A stretch of DNA of 64,000 nt from Todiramphus chloris collaris (Eukaryota; Chordata; Aves; Coraciiformes; Alcedinidae). The first letter of the stretch is position 1. Every line of letters starts with the position of its first letter. The position numbers and the translations under genes were made by a program. The notes beneath the pieces are model-generated. The model was given only the letters and a program-made list of their open reading frames with translations. It was not told the origin of the DNA and ran no database searches. The stretch is from contig JANVCC010000040.1 in NCBI GenBank assembly GCA_025345505.1, positions 11,872,023 to 11,936,022 of the forward strand. Reading direction: 5' to 3'. Shown here in pieces: positions 42,601 to 59,580 of the stretch.

Positions 42601-45600
42601 TCAATCAATAAGTACTTAAGCTGTTCAACAAAAAATAAGGGCAGGATTTTTGTAGAAGTAACCAAACAGCACTAATTGCACAATGAATATTTACATTCTT
42701 CCAAACATTCAGTAAACTTTTGCTTTGGACAAAATTAATCAAAAAGGTCACGGTTTTTCTCATTGCCTTCAGTGTCACCTTATCTTTGAATAAGACCATA
42801 CCTGCTGTTCCCTCCTCTACCGTTCTACAAAGTAGCTATTTCCATTACATACCTGCTTTGCTTACAACTATTAATTACAAAACAAATACATCTATGTATG
42901 AAATATGAAGACATCTCACTGGAAAAGCCACAGCTGAACATAAAAAAGATTTTCAAGAGTTCTGAAGCAAACTACAAATTGGAGACAGACAGAAAAGTAG
43001 ACATTTGTGTTCAGCTAGACAGTGGAAAGTCAGCTAGTTGTGCCAGGGTTCAAACAGCTTGAGGACTTTTCTCTTGTCTGTACATTCCGGATTCAACACT
43101 TTGTCAGCCTCTTTGTTCCACCTCCACTACTGCAGATACTCTGCAGCTGCCATGAAGTATAATGAAGGCAAGATTGTAGTTGTCCATGCAGTAGACTAAG
43201 ATGCTTTGCAAATGGCAGCTTGATTTGCAGCCAATCCAGTTAGGGTCCTCCCTACCTGCTACAGCATTAAAAAGCAGCACGGTTCAATTTCTTTTTCATA
43301 TATATCAATGCACTCAAGGAAATGGAAGATACCCTGCACTGCTTCTAGTGTACCAGAGAAGAATGTGACTGATCAGTTTGCCATATATTTTATATGTTTG
43401 AATATAGAGGGAAGAAAAAGAAAAAAAAATAGAGAAAGAATTCATTTCAATGTGCTACATGATACGTGGGATTGGAGGGAAATGTTGATGGTGGATACAA
43501 ATGTCCTGAAAACATTGCCTTGCACTCTAAAACTCTTTTTCCGTGGGAACTAGTAACACAGAATCAGAGCTGTGAAATTCCTGCTTTAGATATAAGCAGT
43601 GAAGTTGATATGACAAGAACATACAGAGGAATAAATTTTACTTTCAATCAACATATGGAAATAAACAGATGTTGCAATCGACTACTGTCATAGACAAGTA
43701 TAGAGATCCACATTTTTATGTCTTGATAACTTCATCACTAGAAAAACTGAAGAGGAAAGGAAAATTCAAGTATTTCTGAGGTTTCAGTAGCTATCTCAGT
43801 GGAAGGAGCCAGTGAGGAATCAAAGAGATGGTGCTTCAAGCTGACAAAAAGCAGCAGTAAGGACAAACACCAAATACCAGAATTACACTTCCAAACACAT
43901 TTGCTGTGATTCGTAACAGGTAAGTACTAACAGCACAAAGCCATTTATGCACCTAGGAAAAAGAAATTAAAAAGTGAAATATCTCTTCAAGGACTTACGT
44001 TAAGATTTTACACCATTCACAGGGAATGATGCAACTACTGTTACTTCTCTGGCAATGGTTTAGCTCTGGTGAAATGGAAGTGCAGTACACCTTGGATTGC
44101 ACCCAGAGGCTGCAGTACTCAGGGTATATAAAACCCAGACTGCTTTGGTCTCGTTTTAGTTACTACTATTTGCCTTATTAAATTTACCAGAAAAGATTTA
44201 AATCATAACATGATTAATTGCATATATTCAAACATTTTCTACATTCAAATTAGATTTTTTTTTTATTATTTGTTTGAGAATGTGAAAGGGGATGACAGCT
44301 AACTGAATTTAATCTCACCCAAATGAGGTCTAAATATAGGAAAATAACTAAATTACAGGTTCCAATCTAGACATAATGTACATATGAAAAAAGTCATGCA
44401 TGTGAAATCTGACGCTGTGATTCAGGGCTGTTTCTGTTATTCAGTGATGGCAAATGACTAAGGATCTCTTAAGAGCAGTATTTCTATAACATCGTGTACA
44501 ATACTACTTAATCATAGCTGCTTCGGTGACATTTACCATCATCACAAGGACTCCAAGATGATCCCAACACAATTGCAAAGACAAAACTCTTCGAACTTAA
44601 TGAAATAAACAAATACCAGTACAAGTCCATGGAGACAATGCAATCTAAATCCAGAATGTAGACTGCGACACAATTAAATAAGCCAACCATTTAAACACAA
44701 CAACAAATTACAAAGCATACACTACAGCGAGCACAATTCAGCTCAGCAGAGGATAGTAAGAGCAGAGAGATTGTTAGCCACCAATGGAAGGATTGTAAGA
44801 TTAAAGATTCTTGGCTTGCCAGAAACTAAGCTGCACAATGGTTTGTGTCCTGCATGTATTTGCGTGCACATCTGCCTCCTTGCTGCAATGGGAACCTTTA
44901 GAAATACTCTACTTAGTGGAATCCCATTGAAACAGAAAATACTTGTGCAAATAGATGTGCTGTTGCTACACGCGTATGAAAAGGGAAGATAAAGTGAAAA
45001 CGCAGCTCTGAGAGATCAAATGACTGTACTCAGCTTTTAGTACATATGAAAATATAATTATAATGCTCTTGAAGAAAAATCCATGAATGAGCTTTTCCTC
45101 TGTTTCCATATATTTTCTATCCTGGACACAAGCAGAGAAAACTTCCTTATCATACAAAGCCAATAAAAGCTGGTTCTAGTTTGTAGGCCTGAGCTACAGT
45201 GCTGCCTGTGCCTCTGTCTTTGGTCTCTGAATTTCTACAGGTTGGGTAACAAGTGATCAGATAAAGACACACCAGTGTTCAGTGAAATCAGAAACTCCTA
45301 TTTACCTGCATGTCCACTTCTTTCTACCTACTGTGTTTGTCCAGCAGCGGCATTAGCAACATGTCTGTTAATTCCTTCCTCCTCTGTTACAGAACGCTTC
45401 AGCATTCCCTGTTTTTTTCTTAATCTCTTTAGTTTTGTCTTCAAAATTTTCTCCTACAGAAATAAGCCCACCTTCTCAGCTGCACCACTCTACTCCTGCA
45501 AGCTCTTTGGGAAAAGGGGCCATACACAATTTCACGTTCATAGGCTGCAACACGAATTTAGAGAGGTATGAAAGGGCAGAGCGATCCACAGGCACCGATA

Positions 45601-46900
45601 CGGCTGCGTGTTTACTGTCAGTTTAATACAGAAAACAAATGCTAATGAAGTTTGGATACTAGATGCAAGTATTGCATATATTAGCAACAATAAATAAACA
45701 TATCTAAAAAATTTAAAGCATTTTTGCTGCCCTGAAAAGGCGAAACTATAACAAACAGAAGGAAGGACGTGCTTCTAAACAACATGAACATCCTCATTTG
45801 AAATTATTCGGACAAGCTCTTCTGTAGATAAATTCTTTATAACCCTGAATTCAATGCTGGAATCAGCAGAAGCCATAAAAGCTTTAGAAACAATGAGAAG
45901 TTAGTATTTTGCATGTTAAAATCCATATTTTTTAAGTCGTTTTTCTCAAATATTCATAATGCTAAAAGTAGCTCCTGGGTCTATTTCAGATTTGCAAATG
46001 TTCCCATACAAAGAATGCAAAGGATATGAAGCACCAGTTCCAGCCTGGCACAGGCTAGGAAGTCATCCGAGGACTCTCATGTCACCATCCTGTTACTACA
46101 AGCACGTGCTTTGCAAACATCTCCTAATCTTCACATTATTTTAACAAGCTATCTGTTGTGGCATTCTGGAGTCCAGACTCTCTAGTCCCCTGTTTTTATC
46201 CCTTCTCTCCAACAGACTTCATGAGGACTGATAAGGAAAGCTGCAGGCTAAAAATGCTGGTTCCCGTGTTCCGTTCCTGTGCGCCCCAAGTCCCTTTTGG
46301 AGCCAGAGCCACTAACAATCATAGCGAATTCAGCCTGTGACCCCTTCGGTTCTGGGCTCTGGTCTAAATTGCCAATTAGAAAGAGTTCGAGTGGTGGGTT
46401 TTGTGTTGGCTCTGCTTGTCTACCTGACACTGGAACAAAACTATGATCTTATTTCATGCAGGCAAGCTAGCAGCTGATGGACAGCAATGGCTGTCAATCG
46501 TTGTCAAAATAGGTTACATGTCTATTTGTTTATTCTGCAATTATTTTAGCCACAATCGATGGCACAAAGCCTTTCCAGGGTGTGCTGCAGTTCCGTGAAA
46601 CAAAGAAAACTGAGGGCAGGCAAGCAAGCACTGCCCTGGACACAGAACTCATGGCAAGACAAGTGAGGACATGATCAGTTTGTCAGAAATGAAAAAAGTC
46701 TGCTAATAAACAATGAGACTGGGAAAACGAGAAGAAAATTTCTAACAAAGGCATTTGAAGGTACTGAGTTAGAGAGGTGGGAACTGCTGTAGAGGAACAT
46801 TGCCAAAGTCAACCTTGTCTGTTCAAGTATCAAAATGATGCTTCCACCCACTGAGAGAGGAGATTTGAGTGACAAGCCAGGGCGGTGCTGCCGCTGCAGC

Positions 46901-46936
46901 ACATACATAAACTGGCACACATACATAAACTGGCAC
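46901..46936. repeat. 18-bp tandem duplication
   Basis: ACATACATAAACTGGCAC occurs twice in direct succession, followed by a partial third unit (ACATACAGACATAAAC). Confidence 0.95.
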
Positions 46937-47189
46937 ACATACAGACATAAACACACAAACCCCCAAAACCAGGCCCATCCAGAAAGAGATACTAACAAAG
47001 AAGCTGAACATACTGCATTTTGTCAACTGCAAGAAAGGCTGCGAGATGTGTGTGGGTGACAACTCATGAATACAGTATTTCCAAAGGAAAGCACATTTTT
47101 TGTTCTTTTCTTACGAACACAGTGTGATGAGACATGCTATTATTATGAACACATACAGTGCTTGCCAATAAAGTTGTTATTTCTATGAT

Positions 47190-48020
47190 TTCTCTCTTCT
47201 CTCTAACCCACTGCTTCTCAGCCCTCCCCTGCATTCTTGCTCTAATGCAGTGGACAATACCATCATTCTACCTGTCATTAAGGTTCATAATCTGGATGTT
47301 ATTTTAGACTCATCTGTTTTCTCACCCCGCATTCAGGCTTTGAACAAGGCTTACAGATTTGTTCTGCATTGCATCTCTTTATCAGAATTCTTGACCTAGC
47401 TTTCAGCAAATAAAACTCTACATTAAATCAACACTTTTTTCCCCAGCATTAATGAATTCAGTCTTCTTGGTCACATTGGTGTGCAACAGTGCTGCAAAAA
47501 CCATGTTGTTAATATGTTGATCTGTGGCTCTTCTTTCCCTGTCCTGTTTCAGGTCCTTTCCTCTTATCACATGGAATATGAACTTCATGCTCCAACTTCA
47601 TTTACAGACTGCTACACCCCAGACTGCTCCCTGCTAAGAGTTCTGACTTCAGAGCTTCAGTTGCTGCCTCCCAGTGACTCACAATTCTTTTGAAAGACAA
47701 CTTTTTTAAGAGATTTTTGAGTTCTTTCCTATGCTCTGTCTCTTTCTGAGGTCCCATTTGCTCCCATTATCAACATGATGGTGTCTATCTGCCTCACCAT
47801 CCCTTCTCAAAACTGCCTTTTACCACAGCGTTCCCCCAGACTGACAACAGGCACACTGACGGTGTGTCTGCAACACTGCCCATCACATTTTTCCCTTATA
47901 TCTCCATGTCTGTCAATTGTTTCACATTCATCTGCTTTCAACTTGTATTCACATGGGAAATTCCTGGAGGCAGGTGTTGGTTTTATTTGTTTTGCTTGTA
48001 ATGCACTAACCACAATAGAT
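47190..48020 (+). repeat. Ancient L2-like LINE relic
   Basis: Decayed LINE in sense orientation. Near 47249-47390 a plus-strand reading gives VDNTIILPVI, then NLDVILDSS..FSPRIQAL, matching the well-known VDNTxxLPV / NLGVIFDSSLSFxxHI block at the end of L2-clade reverse transcriptases. Further on, GTGCAACAGTGCTGCAAAAA (about 47480) fits 'VQNAAAKI'. The 3' end (about 47946-48012) has an 'acttgta..ttcctggaggcaggtgttgg..ttgtaatgcacta' layout like the L2 3' UTR. The frame is broken many times. Confidence 0.7.
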
Positions 48021-51000
48021 TAGCTTTAGCAAGTACTATTGCTCATGATAAACTCCTTGAAATGTCATAAAAATGGTGTTTTCCCTCTACTGTTGGCTCT
48101 TTTCCCTGCCAAACCAGTCTGCTTTGGGTACCACCACTTTTAATCCCACCTACTTGACTTATCTATAATCTGTTTCTGCATGAATTTGCAGTGAGTTGCT
48201 TGAACAGTGCAAGACACAAATTCACCGGTTTGACTGTGCCACAGAAGACCCGAAGTGCTGCCTCACCACAGGTCCCATCTCTGCTGTCAGGCTACCAGCA
48301 CAGGCAGGGCAGGCAGAGCAGAAAAGCTATTCACTGTCACCTCTCACCTTTCCCTTCGAAGTCCAGTGAGCTTCCATCTGCCTGCACTATTTTCAGTTCC
48401 GAAAATTTCTAGTGAAGTTCTGAAGGTAAGTACTGTTTTCCTTACTCATGCAGAGGAAATTCTCCCTCCCATAAATTACCAGCTTATACTGGACACCATT
48501 CATTCATATGGGCCACACGCTCTCCAGCACTGAAGTGAGCACTGAATTGGTTGGCCGGATACGCTCCAAAATCCATGTTTTCCCCACTGCAATCACTCCC
48601 AGAACCTCTTATGCCACTGGGAGCATTCTGGACTAAGAGAACAGTTTCAAGCAGAGTATGCAATGGACAAAAACCCGTTACTTTATGAGCTATTGCCCAA
48701 GCAATAAGCTTCTGACCAACCTGAGAGCAAGGAAAGTTCCAAACAACTGAAATTTGAATAACAACTGAGAAAAAGCAAGAGTTCCTACTTCTAGCAATTA
48801 TACCTTACTTACCTAATAATTGACAGCTTCTTACATTTTTATACAGAGATTAACAGTACACACATAACAAAGAGAATGGCAGTGGTAGGAACTCTTACTG
48901 TGGTGCGGGCAATCATCAGAAACAGCAAATCCATTAGAGTAAGATTTAAAAGAGACTACACTTTAAAGCTTAGGAACTATTTTAAACTAAATCAATGTCG
49001 CAAAAGAAATAAAAAGAAAATGTAAAAAAACCTACCCTTCTTTTTATACTTATTAAAGTGGCGCCGTCCTTTGCCAGTAAGCCAAAAACAAACAGAATGA
49101 AAATAAAATAATGAAAAACCCACACAAGGAGAACAGGAAAAGAAACCGCGAATAACAGAAATCTGAATCATTAGAGTTTTTAAAAGTCAGATTTAAAAGT
49201 CAACTGATCAAACATGGTACAAATTTCTGTTTAAAAAAAAAAAAAAATCCAAAAGCCTTAAAATCCATTTAGATTAAAATATTAAACATGTTTATTACAT
49301 TGCATAATCAACTAAAAGCATCTGCTAAATGGTAACTGACATGAGTTACTCGACTCGAATTTTTTCCCCTTCTTTTACACCTTAACAGGTTACGCTCATC
49401 GCGTCACTGCAGAAACCCCACGTGATGGTACACGGTTCCACCTTCTTAGAGCAGCTGAATATGCTTACGATCCAAATCCTAGTGTCTTACAATGCAAAAT
49501 TAAAGGAAGCCCTGAGCACATTTGCAAACCGGTATATGACAGTGTCTTTGGAAGTAGTTTTGTTAAAGGAGTGGAAGAGTTGCATGCCCTTCGAATATAT
49601 TATGAGATGAAATGAAATTATAGCCAATTCTGGGTCACTTCTAGGAACCCGACTCGTGGTAACACTGAACTCTACAAATGGTGCAAAGCAGGACACCACA
49701 AAGGATGCCTGCTTGGGGGTTTACCACAGAACTTGGCAGCTGAAAGACCAAACTATTATCAGACATGAACAATGGGAACACAAAGTAAGAAGGACATCTT
49801 GATACAGTCAGGTGGTTATGTCATAGAGGTTACAGAAAAATAGAAAGGAATATAAAAAAGGGACAACACACCAAATAAACATAATCATAGCTGCATGTCT
49901 GATTCTTTAACTGATCCTTGGCCATAGTCTTGCTTCTTAGCAAGAACCCCTAGAGATAGTTGTGGACAGGAAGTTACTCATGGTGCAGTTCAATTTACAG
50001 CAAATCTTCCACTGGCTTTAACTATACACATTTTCTTTATCAGGACACATCTCCACCCATTGAATTATCTTTTGATCACCAGACTTTCTTTTCTTTATAT
50101 GTTATCTTTTATCCACATAAAATTAAAATGTTCCATTAGCTTTTTGTGTGTTTTAGATGGAATTCTTAATTGGGTTAAACTCCAAATGATTTCAAAGGGC
50201 ATCCTGCCTCAGCAAGGATGGAGTAAATCTGTTAATACTGCCTACCTGAGAATAAGGTATTTCTGCAGATGAAGGTGAGAAGTAACCACACCCCCCTCCA
50301 GTATTTGGCAAGAGTGTTGGAAAAGGTGAAATTTCCTCCACTGCAATCAGGGTATGAAAGTGGATTTCAGCCTGTGGGTTGGGATTCTGATGCCTTCAAG
50401 ACAGGCTTGTAACAGGGGATTCACTGGTATAAAGGATCATGCTTCCTATCTATCAAACTTGGGTTTCACCCAGTGTTCCCAGCTCTTAGAGTGCTGTGTT
50501 ATTGCATGATGCAAGTTCTGAGAGCTATCTGAGGCACATTTTCTCCATGTTTCTCTACTCGAGTCTTGCCTCAAATTATTTTACAGTGGAGAACTGAGAC
50601 ATTGAAAAACGTGTTGCTAGGGAAATAATAATTACAAAAGTCAGATGGAAAGAAAATCATTATCCTTCCATCCCTGTGACAGCTTAAATATAAATTTAAC
50701 ATTATGGTAAATGTGTATTAAACATGTGTCCATACACATAGCATGCTGGAAAAGGTTTAATTCTCTATCTCATTTTACTGTGTTTCACCATGCATACAAT
50801 CCCAATTTTGATTTCTGTCTTCTGAAACTGCTCTCATATATAATCAGCATGCACATAAGCAGAAAAACCCGTGGAGATGAGAAGAGGCATTTCACCATGC
50901 CTGAGACATGGGTGAGGCACCCAGTCCTCACACCTTAACTCAGCCTCACTCTGCTGGGTACATCTCCCAGTCCGAAGATGTGCAGCTCTCTGCTTGCACA

Positions 51001-52717
51001 GACATATGAGAGCTCTGACAATACACCCATTTTGTCATTTTATGTAGTTTCTCAAGCTTCCTTATTCTTTAGAAATTGCATGATGTCTGACAAGAAAACA
51101 GTAAAAAAAACTTCAAAGAAGCTTCCAAGAAACCTCTTCTGCTTTTGAGGGGAAAGAGACAACACAGAAAGGACAAAGCAGGAAGCAGAGGGAATGTACT
51201 GAGGGGTAGGAGAAGCCTGACAGATACAGTTTGACAAGTACCGTAGAAGAAAGCTATTTATCTGACACAGCCCGAGCAAAGTATTTTCCAGCATTAACAC
51301 AGAAGGCAGTGCTACACAGAGGTTCAGCACACGATGCAGGATTGCTCCACGACCCAAAATGCAAATGAGCTGATTGATTTAATGGCCATGTCTGTGTGAA
51401 GAGTGGCAGTGAAGCACACAGTCACTGCATGCATACTTTCACAGGTTGACACCACGGAAATGCGTGTAACTGTCAACGTGTATTTATAGCACACATTATC
51501 ACACCACTTACTTTATAATATACAGATAACTCCTCTAAACATTTGCCAAGTGTCTTAATTTCTCAGGACATCCAATAACATGCACACTGTATTTGAAACA
51601 TTCTTTGCAAGGAATGGGCCCTTGGGGGTCTTTTTTTTTTTGACAGGGGCACTTTCAAGGGCCAGTATGGACACAAAATGGAAATTACTCACTCCAGTGC
51701 AACTACAACAGCTATTCAAAGAGTATTTCATAGACACACAGGGGTGTGCTCAGTACCACCCTGCTACACCAGAGAAAGACATGGAGCACAACAAACTGTC
51801 CTAAGGACTAGATCAGGAATCGAAGAAGAAACAAACACATTTATAAGGGCCTTCCAGGCATTTCAAAAAGCTTTCCAAAACCAGGCTTTCCCCCTTTGAA
51901 CACTACCCACGTGGATATTGATATTGATAGTGTGCCTAAATCTCACACAAACTGAGAAGGAGGCAAACTATAAAATGTTATGACTGTGCTCAGACGGAGC
52001 AGGGATTACAACCAAATAATTGAATTTAGACCACATTTGTGCTATTAGTAAAAACTAAAGAGGTCCACCTTTATGAATCTTTTCTCTATGAGATCTAACT
52101 CTCTGAGAGTTTTCTAAGCAAACTCTCAGGAAGAACTTAGTAATACTTCCAATCCACAGATGTCTTTTAGATTTCTCTTTAATTCTTGATAATTATGCAT
52201 TTCCCAGTTTTAGTCTTTGACATCTACGATTGACATTTAGGAAAAGTTTTATTTTAAGACTTGTATCAAGTCCTACTTCTTTTCCTAAAAAAGGTGAATG
52301 TCCATTGGTCAAAGAGTAATTGTATATGCAAGAAAGATGCTATGTACTAGAAGTTAGGCTTAGCCAAGCCAGAATACACATTACATGCTATTGATGAAGA
52401 CAATCAGTCTTCTGTTGCAGACCAGTTAATGATTATCAGAAAGTACTGATGATAATTCATCCACTTCTACATAAAATAAAACTTTTCTGCCATTTCTGCC
52501 TACAACCTTTGATGCAAAAAAAAAAGCTGTAGTTATGCAAGGTCATCAGCAATGTATCAATACTTCCATCTGATCATATTTAACTAAGAGATCTAAGTTA
52601 AAAATGCATATTGATCTATTTGAATCTATCTTGGACCCATGCTAACTAGTGAGCACTGTAGATCCATATATCACAAACACACACTGTGGTTATTTGTAAA
52701 CATAGGGAAAATGGTAC

Positions 52718-52819
52718 CTTTAGCACAATCTGCTCCATGGAATCCTGGAAAACAGTGGCAGACACCTGATACACACTCGCCATTCCCATGACAGTTACGT
52801 GGGCAGTCTTGCACTGAAT
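52718..52819 (-). CDS. TENM2: TENM2 exon: EGF-like repeat 1
   Basis: 102-nt symmetrical phase 1-1 exon. The acceptor is cttgtatttcag|ATTCAGTG and the donor is AAAG|GTACCA on the minus strand. With the split codons it encodes [19 protein letters not shown]... to GADCAK. The six cysteines follow the C-x3-C-x5-C-x4-C-x1-C-x8-C spacing of a teneurin EGF-like repeat. It is the only exon in the window carrying a single complete repeat. It is separated from the preceding exon by a 2556-bp intron and from the next by 18,852 bp. Its length is divisible by three, so skipping it would keep the frame. Confidence 0.94.
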
Positions 52820-55727
<2,908 letters not shown>

Positions 55728-56967
55728 TCATAAAATGGTATTTCTGGAAGACATGTTAACGTGAAACTAGTATTTACTAATCATGGAACACACTGAGATT
55801 CTGTACCTCTTATCCTTTCTTAAACAGTGACACAGAATTAGGCATCTTTGTATAGGTGATCAAAAAATGTACAAATGGTATTTATTGACAGGCTGGGTTC
55901 TGAGAAAGAAGTTGAAATCAGTGATTTGACCCATCAAATTTTAGGCTCCTATAGCTCTGAAAGCTAGAAACCCTCAACCTATGAGAAAGACAGCCTTCTC
56001 TATGTAATCACCAACAATAAATCCTTGCTGCAAGAGGAACAGGAATCTCAGATGTAGCTCCAGATATATAACTGAATGCAAGCCCCCCAGAACGTGAAAG
56101 CAAACAGGAACACAGCAGAACTGGGAAATGCATTTGTCTAATGGTAGGTAACTTGCCACCCGATAAAAACACACTATACAAGTTTTACATCACAGAGTAA
56201 GAGTTGCTTACCTGAGTTTGTATGTGGAACAATCAGGTGCAAGTAGGTTACAAAAACCAGAGGGAGCATGGAAAGGAATAACACAAATCAAGCGGCTGAA
56301 GGAATTGAACTTATATTAAGGAAAACAGAATTTCTGCTTGGAAGGTTTCCAAGTAAGGTAGAACGTTACATTAATCTTTGGAAAAGGGATCAAACAGAGC
56401 AAGTGATTATTTAGAGTAAAAGAGGAATGGCACCATTAATAGCATGAAACTAAAAAAAGAAAGAAAGAAATTTAAGATGAATGTCAGATAAGCTTCCCAT
56501 TTATTAAGCTCAGTAATAGCCTCCCAATGGAGCTGCCACTGCATCACACAATTAAACAGGCCTGGAAGAAATATTGGTTAATCTACAACAGGGAATAACT
56601 CTGTATAACAAAGCAGCTGGACTAGCTGTCCTAATAGGCTTTTTTTTTTCTGTCCTTATGCCTGTGATTCTGGAGCTCTCAAGCTGACGCTATGCTCTCG
56701 TAGTCCCTATCTAAGGAAAGCCCTTAAGAAACAACGAAACCAATATATCTCATCTTTTGATAGCTGTATAACAAGTCCCCTATGAAAACACATCTTGTTT
56801 TAGACACATTTATCTATATAGGAGTGGACAGAGACAGATAGACATGTCTGAAGAAAGATGTATGTGTTCAATAAGATACAGTAATAGTATGTGCTTGCTT
56901 GCCAGTAGCTGCATTGCATTTCCCTCCGTTACCTCTAGCACGTGCAGTCTGTGCTTGAGACAGCTCT

Positions 56968-57058
56968 GAGAACACGCGCCCTTCCCGCGGCTCCGAGAAC
57001 ACGTGCCCTTCCCGCGGCTCCGAGAACACGCGCCCTTCCCGCGGCTCCGAGAACACGC
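56968..57058. repeat. 27-bp GC-rich minisatellite, 3.4 copies
   Basis: Units at 56968-56994, 56995-57021 and 57022-57048, plus a 10-base partial copy. Each reads GAGAACACGCGCCCTTCCCG followed by CGGCTCC, and the second unit differs by one C-to-T change. It is rich in CpG and contains CCGCGG, in contrast to the AT-rich surroundings. Confidence 0.97.
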
Positions 57059-59534
57059 ATCTCTTCACTCGTGTTCAGCTTCAACAGAGAACTGCAATCT
57101 TACATCCTAAGCATCGAACATCCACCCAGGGCTGCCTTGCACACTGTGTTCCACTCGTTAACACCGAGTTCTAGCAAATAAAACACTATATGCAATAAAA
57201 TAACGAGTAATCTCTCTTCTAGTAGAAGAGACAGACAGCTGATCTGATTTAACACTTTAGTGCTATGCTATGCATCTAAAACGGGGCTCTAAAAGCTGAC
57301 CTTGCTATTTGAAATCTTGTAACAGCTACACACGAACAATGTAGAGTCCCTGATACGCTTCACCTTACAACAGAGGGCACAGTGTGGAAGTGCTGTCACC
57401 TTCCTGCTAAACCTCTGGAGCTGACACCAATGCAGGGCCACAGAGGAGATCCATGGCAGGCTAGGAACCTGAGCCCAGCTCTACTAATGTTGAAAGCTAT
57501 TGTCACAGTAAGTGCATTACCTGACCTTTCCTATATCTTTTAATTGCGAGAAAGAGTAGAAGCGGAATAAAAAGTTTCACTGAACTGTTAATATCAGACT
57601 GCCATCCACTTGAGCCTTTTTTTCACACAAGATTTTTGCAGGAGAAAGTAAATCAGGTGAACTAGTACATTTAAGCCAACACACGCCAGAGATTTAGAGA
57701 GTTCTGGCACGTCAGTAACTTTCAGAGTACCAAAGGTGCCAAACACACACACGTATCTATCTCTTAAATCAATGACATTTGGAAATATTGCTAAAACCTA
57801 TCGTCTAACAGTCAGAGGTTAAGGACAGACTCATCACCTCCATAGGAAATGTTATTAGTCGGGCGACATCTTGGGAAAAAGAAATCTTGCTCTTCAGAAC
57901 AATCGTTCACAAAGGGTCAACTAAGGAAGTAGCAATAAAAGCTGACATTTCTCACTGGCAACATGCTGTTCGTGTCTGCTTGTGCTGGCAGGTTCCTCTG
58001 CCTCCCCTCTGTTTGATGCTGATTCTACCTCATATAGTAGAGAAGGCTCAGCAGTTGGCAAGATCGAAGGGGTAGAGTATTCAGGCTGAAACTGCTTGAA
58101 GTAGTTTTAGCTGCAGAATGTCATTTCACAATGATGGGGCGTGACCTAGTGAGAGATGGTCCCTTGCATGACTCCCCGTAAGGCTACAATTTTAACTCTG
58201 GTAAAGTTAAGACTGGTATTGCCCCTCTTGAATCAAACCATGAAGAATTATTCCATGCTCAGGCAAAAGCAAAGGGACTAAACCTAAATAACTTTATGAG
58301 TGGTGAAGCATCGGTGCAAACCGATACAAAAGATAACAATACATTTTTTAACTCTCTTGGGATTCCTCAGAACTGAGGAAAAAATAATAAAGATAATCTG
58401 CGGGTGGTTCCCTGGGTGTACAAATCCTAATGCATCAATAATACGAGGTGTATATACCCCAGAATCTAAAATCCCTGACTGAAGGGTCACTGAGATGGTT
58501 CTGGGTATTCATAACCAGGTAAGCTTTCTTCACGTGGTTGGATGAATCATCATTTGCTTCTTGTGGCCCTGTGTTGATTTTACATGATTAATTACTGTTA
58601 TATAATGTTACACTGAAAATATCACTCTTGCTTTAAAGCTGCTTACTGACAAATATGCACAGATTAGAAGACCCATCTAGGAAAAGAATGAAAGCACTTT
58701 TATGATAAATTAGAAGGAACTGTGGGATTTTTAATCTAACACACACAACTGCTAAGGAAGAATCAGCTCTATTGCATGAATTAGGGAATGGATCTGTCAA
58801 ACCAAATTAAATCTCTGAAGTAATTTGGAAGTTTCACTGATTTTTATTTATTAAATAATTTATTTTAATGAACCCTTATATTTCATGGCTTCATACCACA
58901 AGTCATACAAAAATGGCAAAAACTGCTTAGGAACAAAATGTACCCGAAAACCCAATGACTACATCTTCAGAGATCAATTTTGCAGGGGAGAATACTTACC
59001 ATAATTAAAGCTCCACAAAAGCAAGTGACTTGCCAGCCTACTTCTCTAAAGAAATACCAAATGCATATTCTCAGTGAGTTTATTTTCACTACACAGCATA
59101 CCAAAAACCTACTGCATACTTTTATTTACAAACCTAAATCTCATACTGAGATCTTTCTGGGCAATTTGTTTTTATAATTTCTCCATTCAGCGCCTTCTAT
59201 CCTCCCATGCCTTTTATTCATAGGCTAATAAGGACTTCCTTTCTCCAGTGACCACGGGGAGTCTGCAAAACAGAACTTCATGTATACGGTAGTGACTACA
59301 CTGCACAGTGCCATCCATATAGCACAGACAGACTGAGCCCAGTTGCACAGAGGAAGGGAATGAGCTATGAAAGCAAAGAGAGCTTGCAGGGCTCAAGAAT
59401 GGAAATGAGGAGAGCTTGCATAATCTTTAGGTTTTTCTCTGATTTGAAATAATTTGCATGCCTCCACAAAACCCCTGAGAGTGTTTGGAATTAGGAATTG
59501 AGAAGAAAGATTTCTTAGAGTTCTTGTCTAATGA

Positions 59535-59580
59535 GGGTGGGGTGGGGGAGAGGGGGAAGAGGGGAGGGAAGGGCTGGGGC
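59535..59580 (+). other. G-rich tract, G-quadruplex candidate
   Basis: More than four runs of three or more G in 45 bases (GGGTGGGGTGGGGGAGAGGG continuing to GGGCTGGGG) fit the intramolecular G-quadruplex pattern. It lies directly before the CR1 fragment at 59577. The G-rich strand is the template for TENM2 transcription. Confidence 0.75.

Larger units (their letters stand above)
33866..52717 (-). other. TENM2: TENM2 intron between EGF1 and EGF2-3 exons
   Basis: 18,852-bp GT-AG intron (gtacca to ttccag). Contents recognised: an ancient L2-like LINE relic on the plus strand (about 47.19-48.02 kb), a homeodomain-motif-rich block (42.33-42.60 kb), an 18-bp tandem duplication (46901-46936), and an A13 run near 49233. 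The stretch 36.2-39.5 kb has a more even base composition than its surroundings but matches nothing I know. Elsewhere I see only AT-rich intron. Confidence 0.9.

Noticed and set aside
56195-56230. Possible upstream TENM2 exon donor (ACTCAG|GTAAGC on the minus strand)
   Set aside because: The preceding sequence has stops in the needed frame and no resemblance to the expected teneurin segment.
56968-57058. CRISPR-like direct repeats
   Set aside because: The units are contiguous with no spacers, the genome is a vertebrate, and the pattern is a minisatellite.
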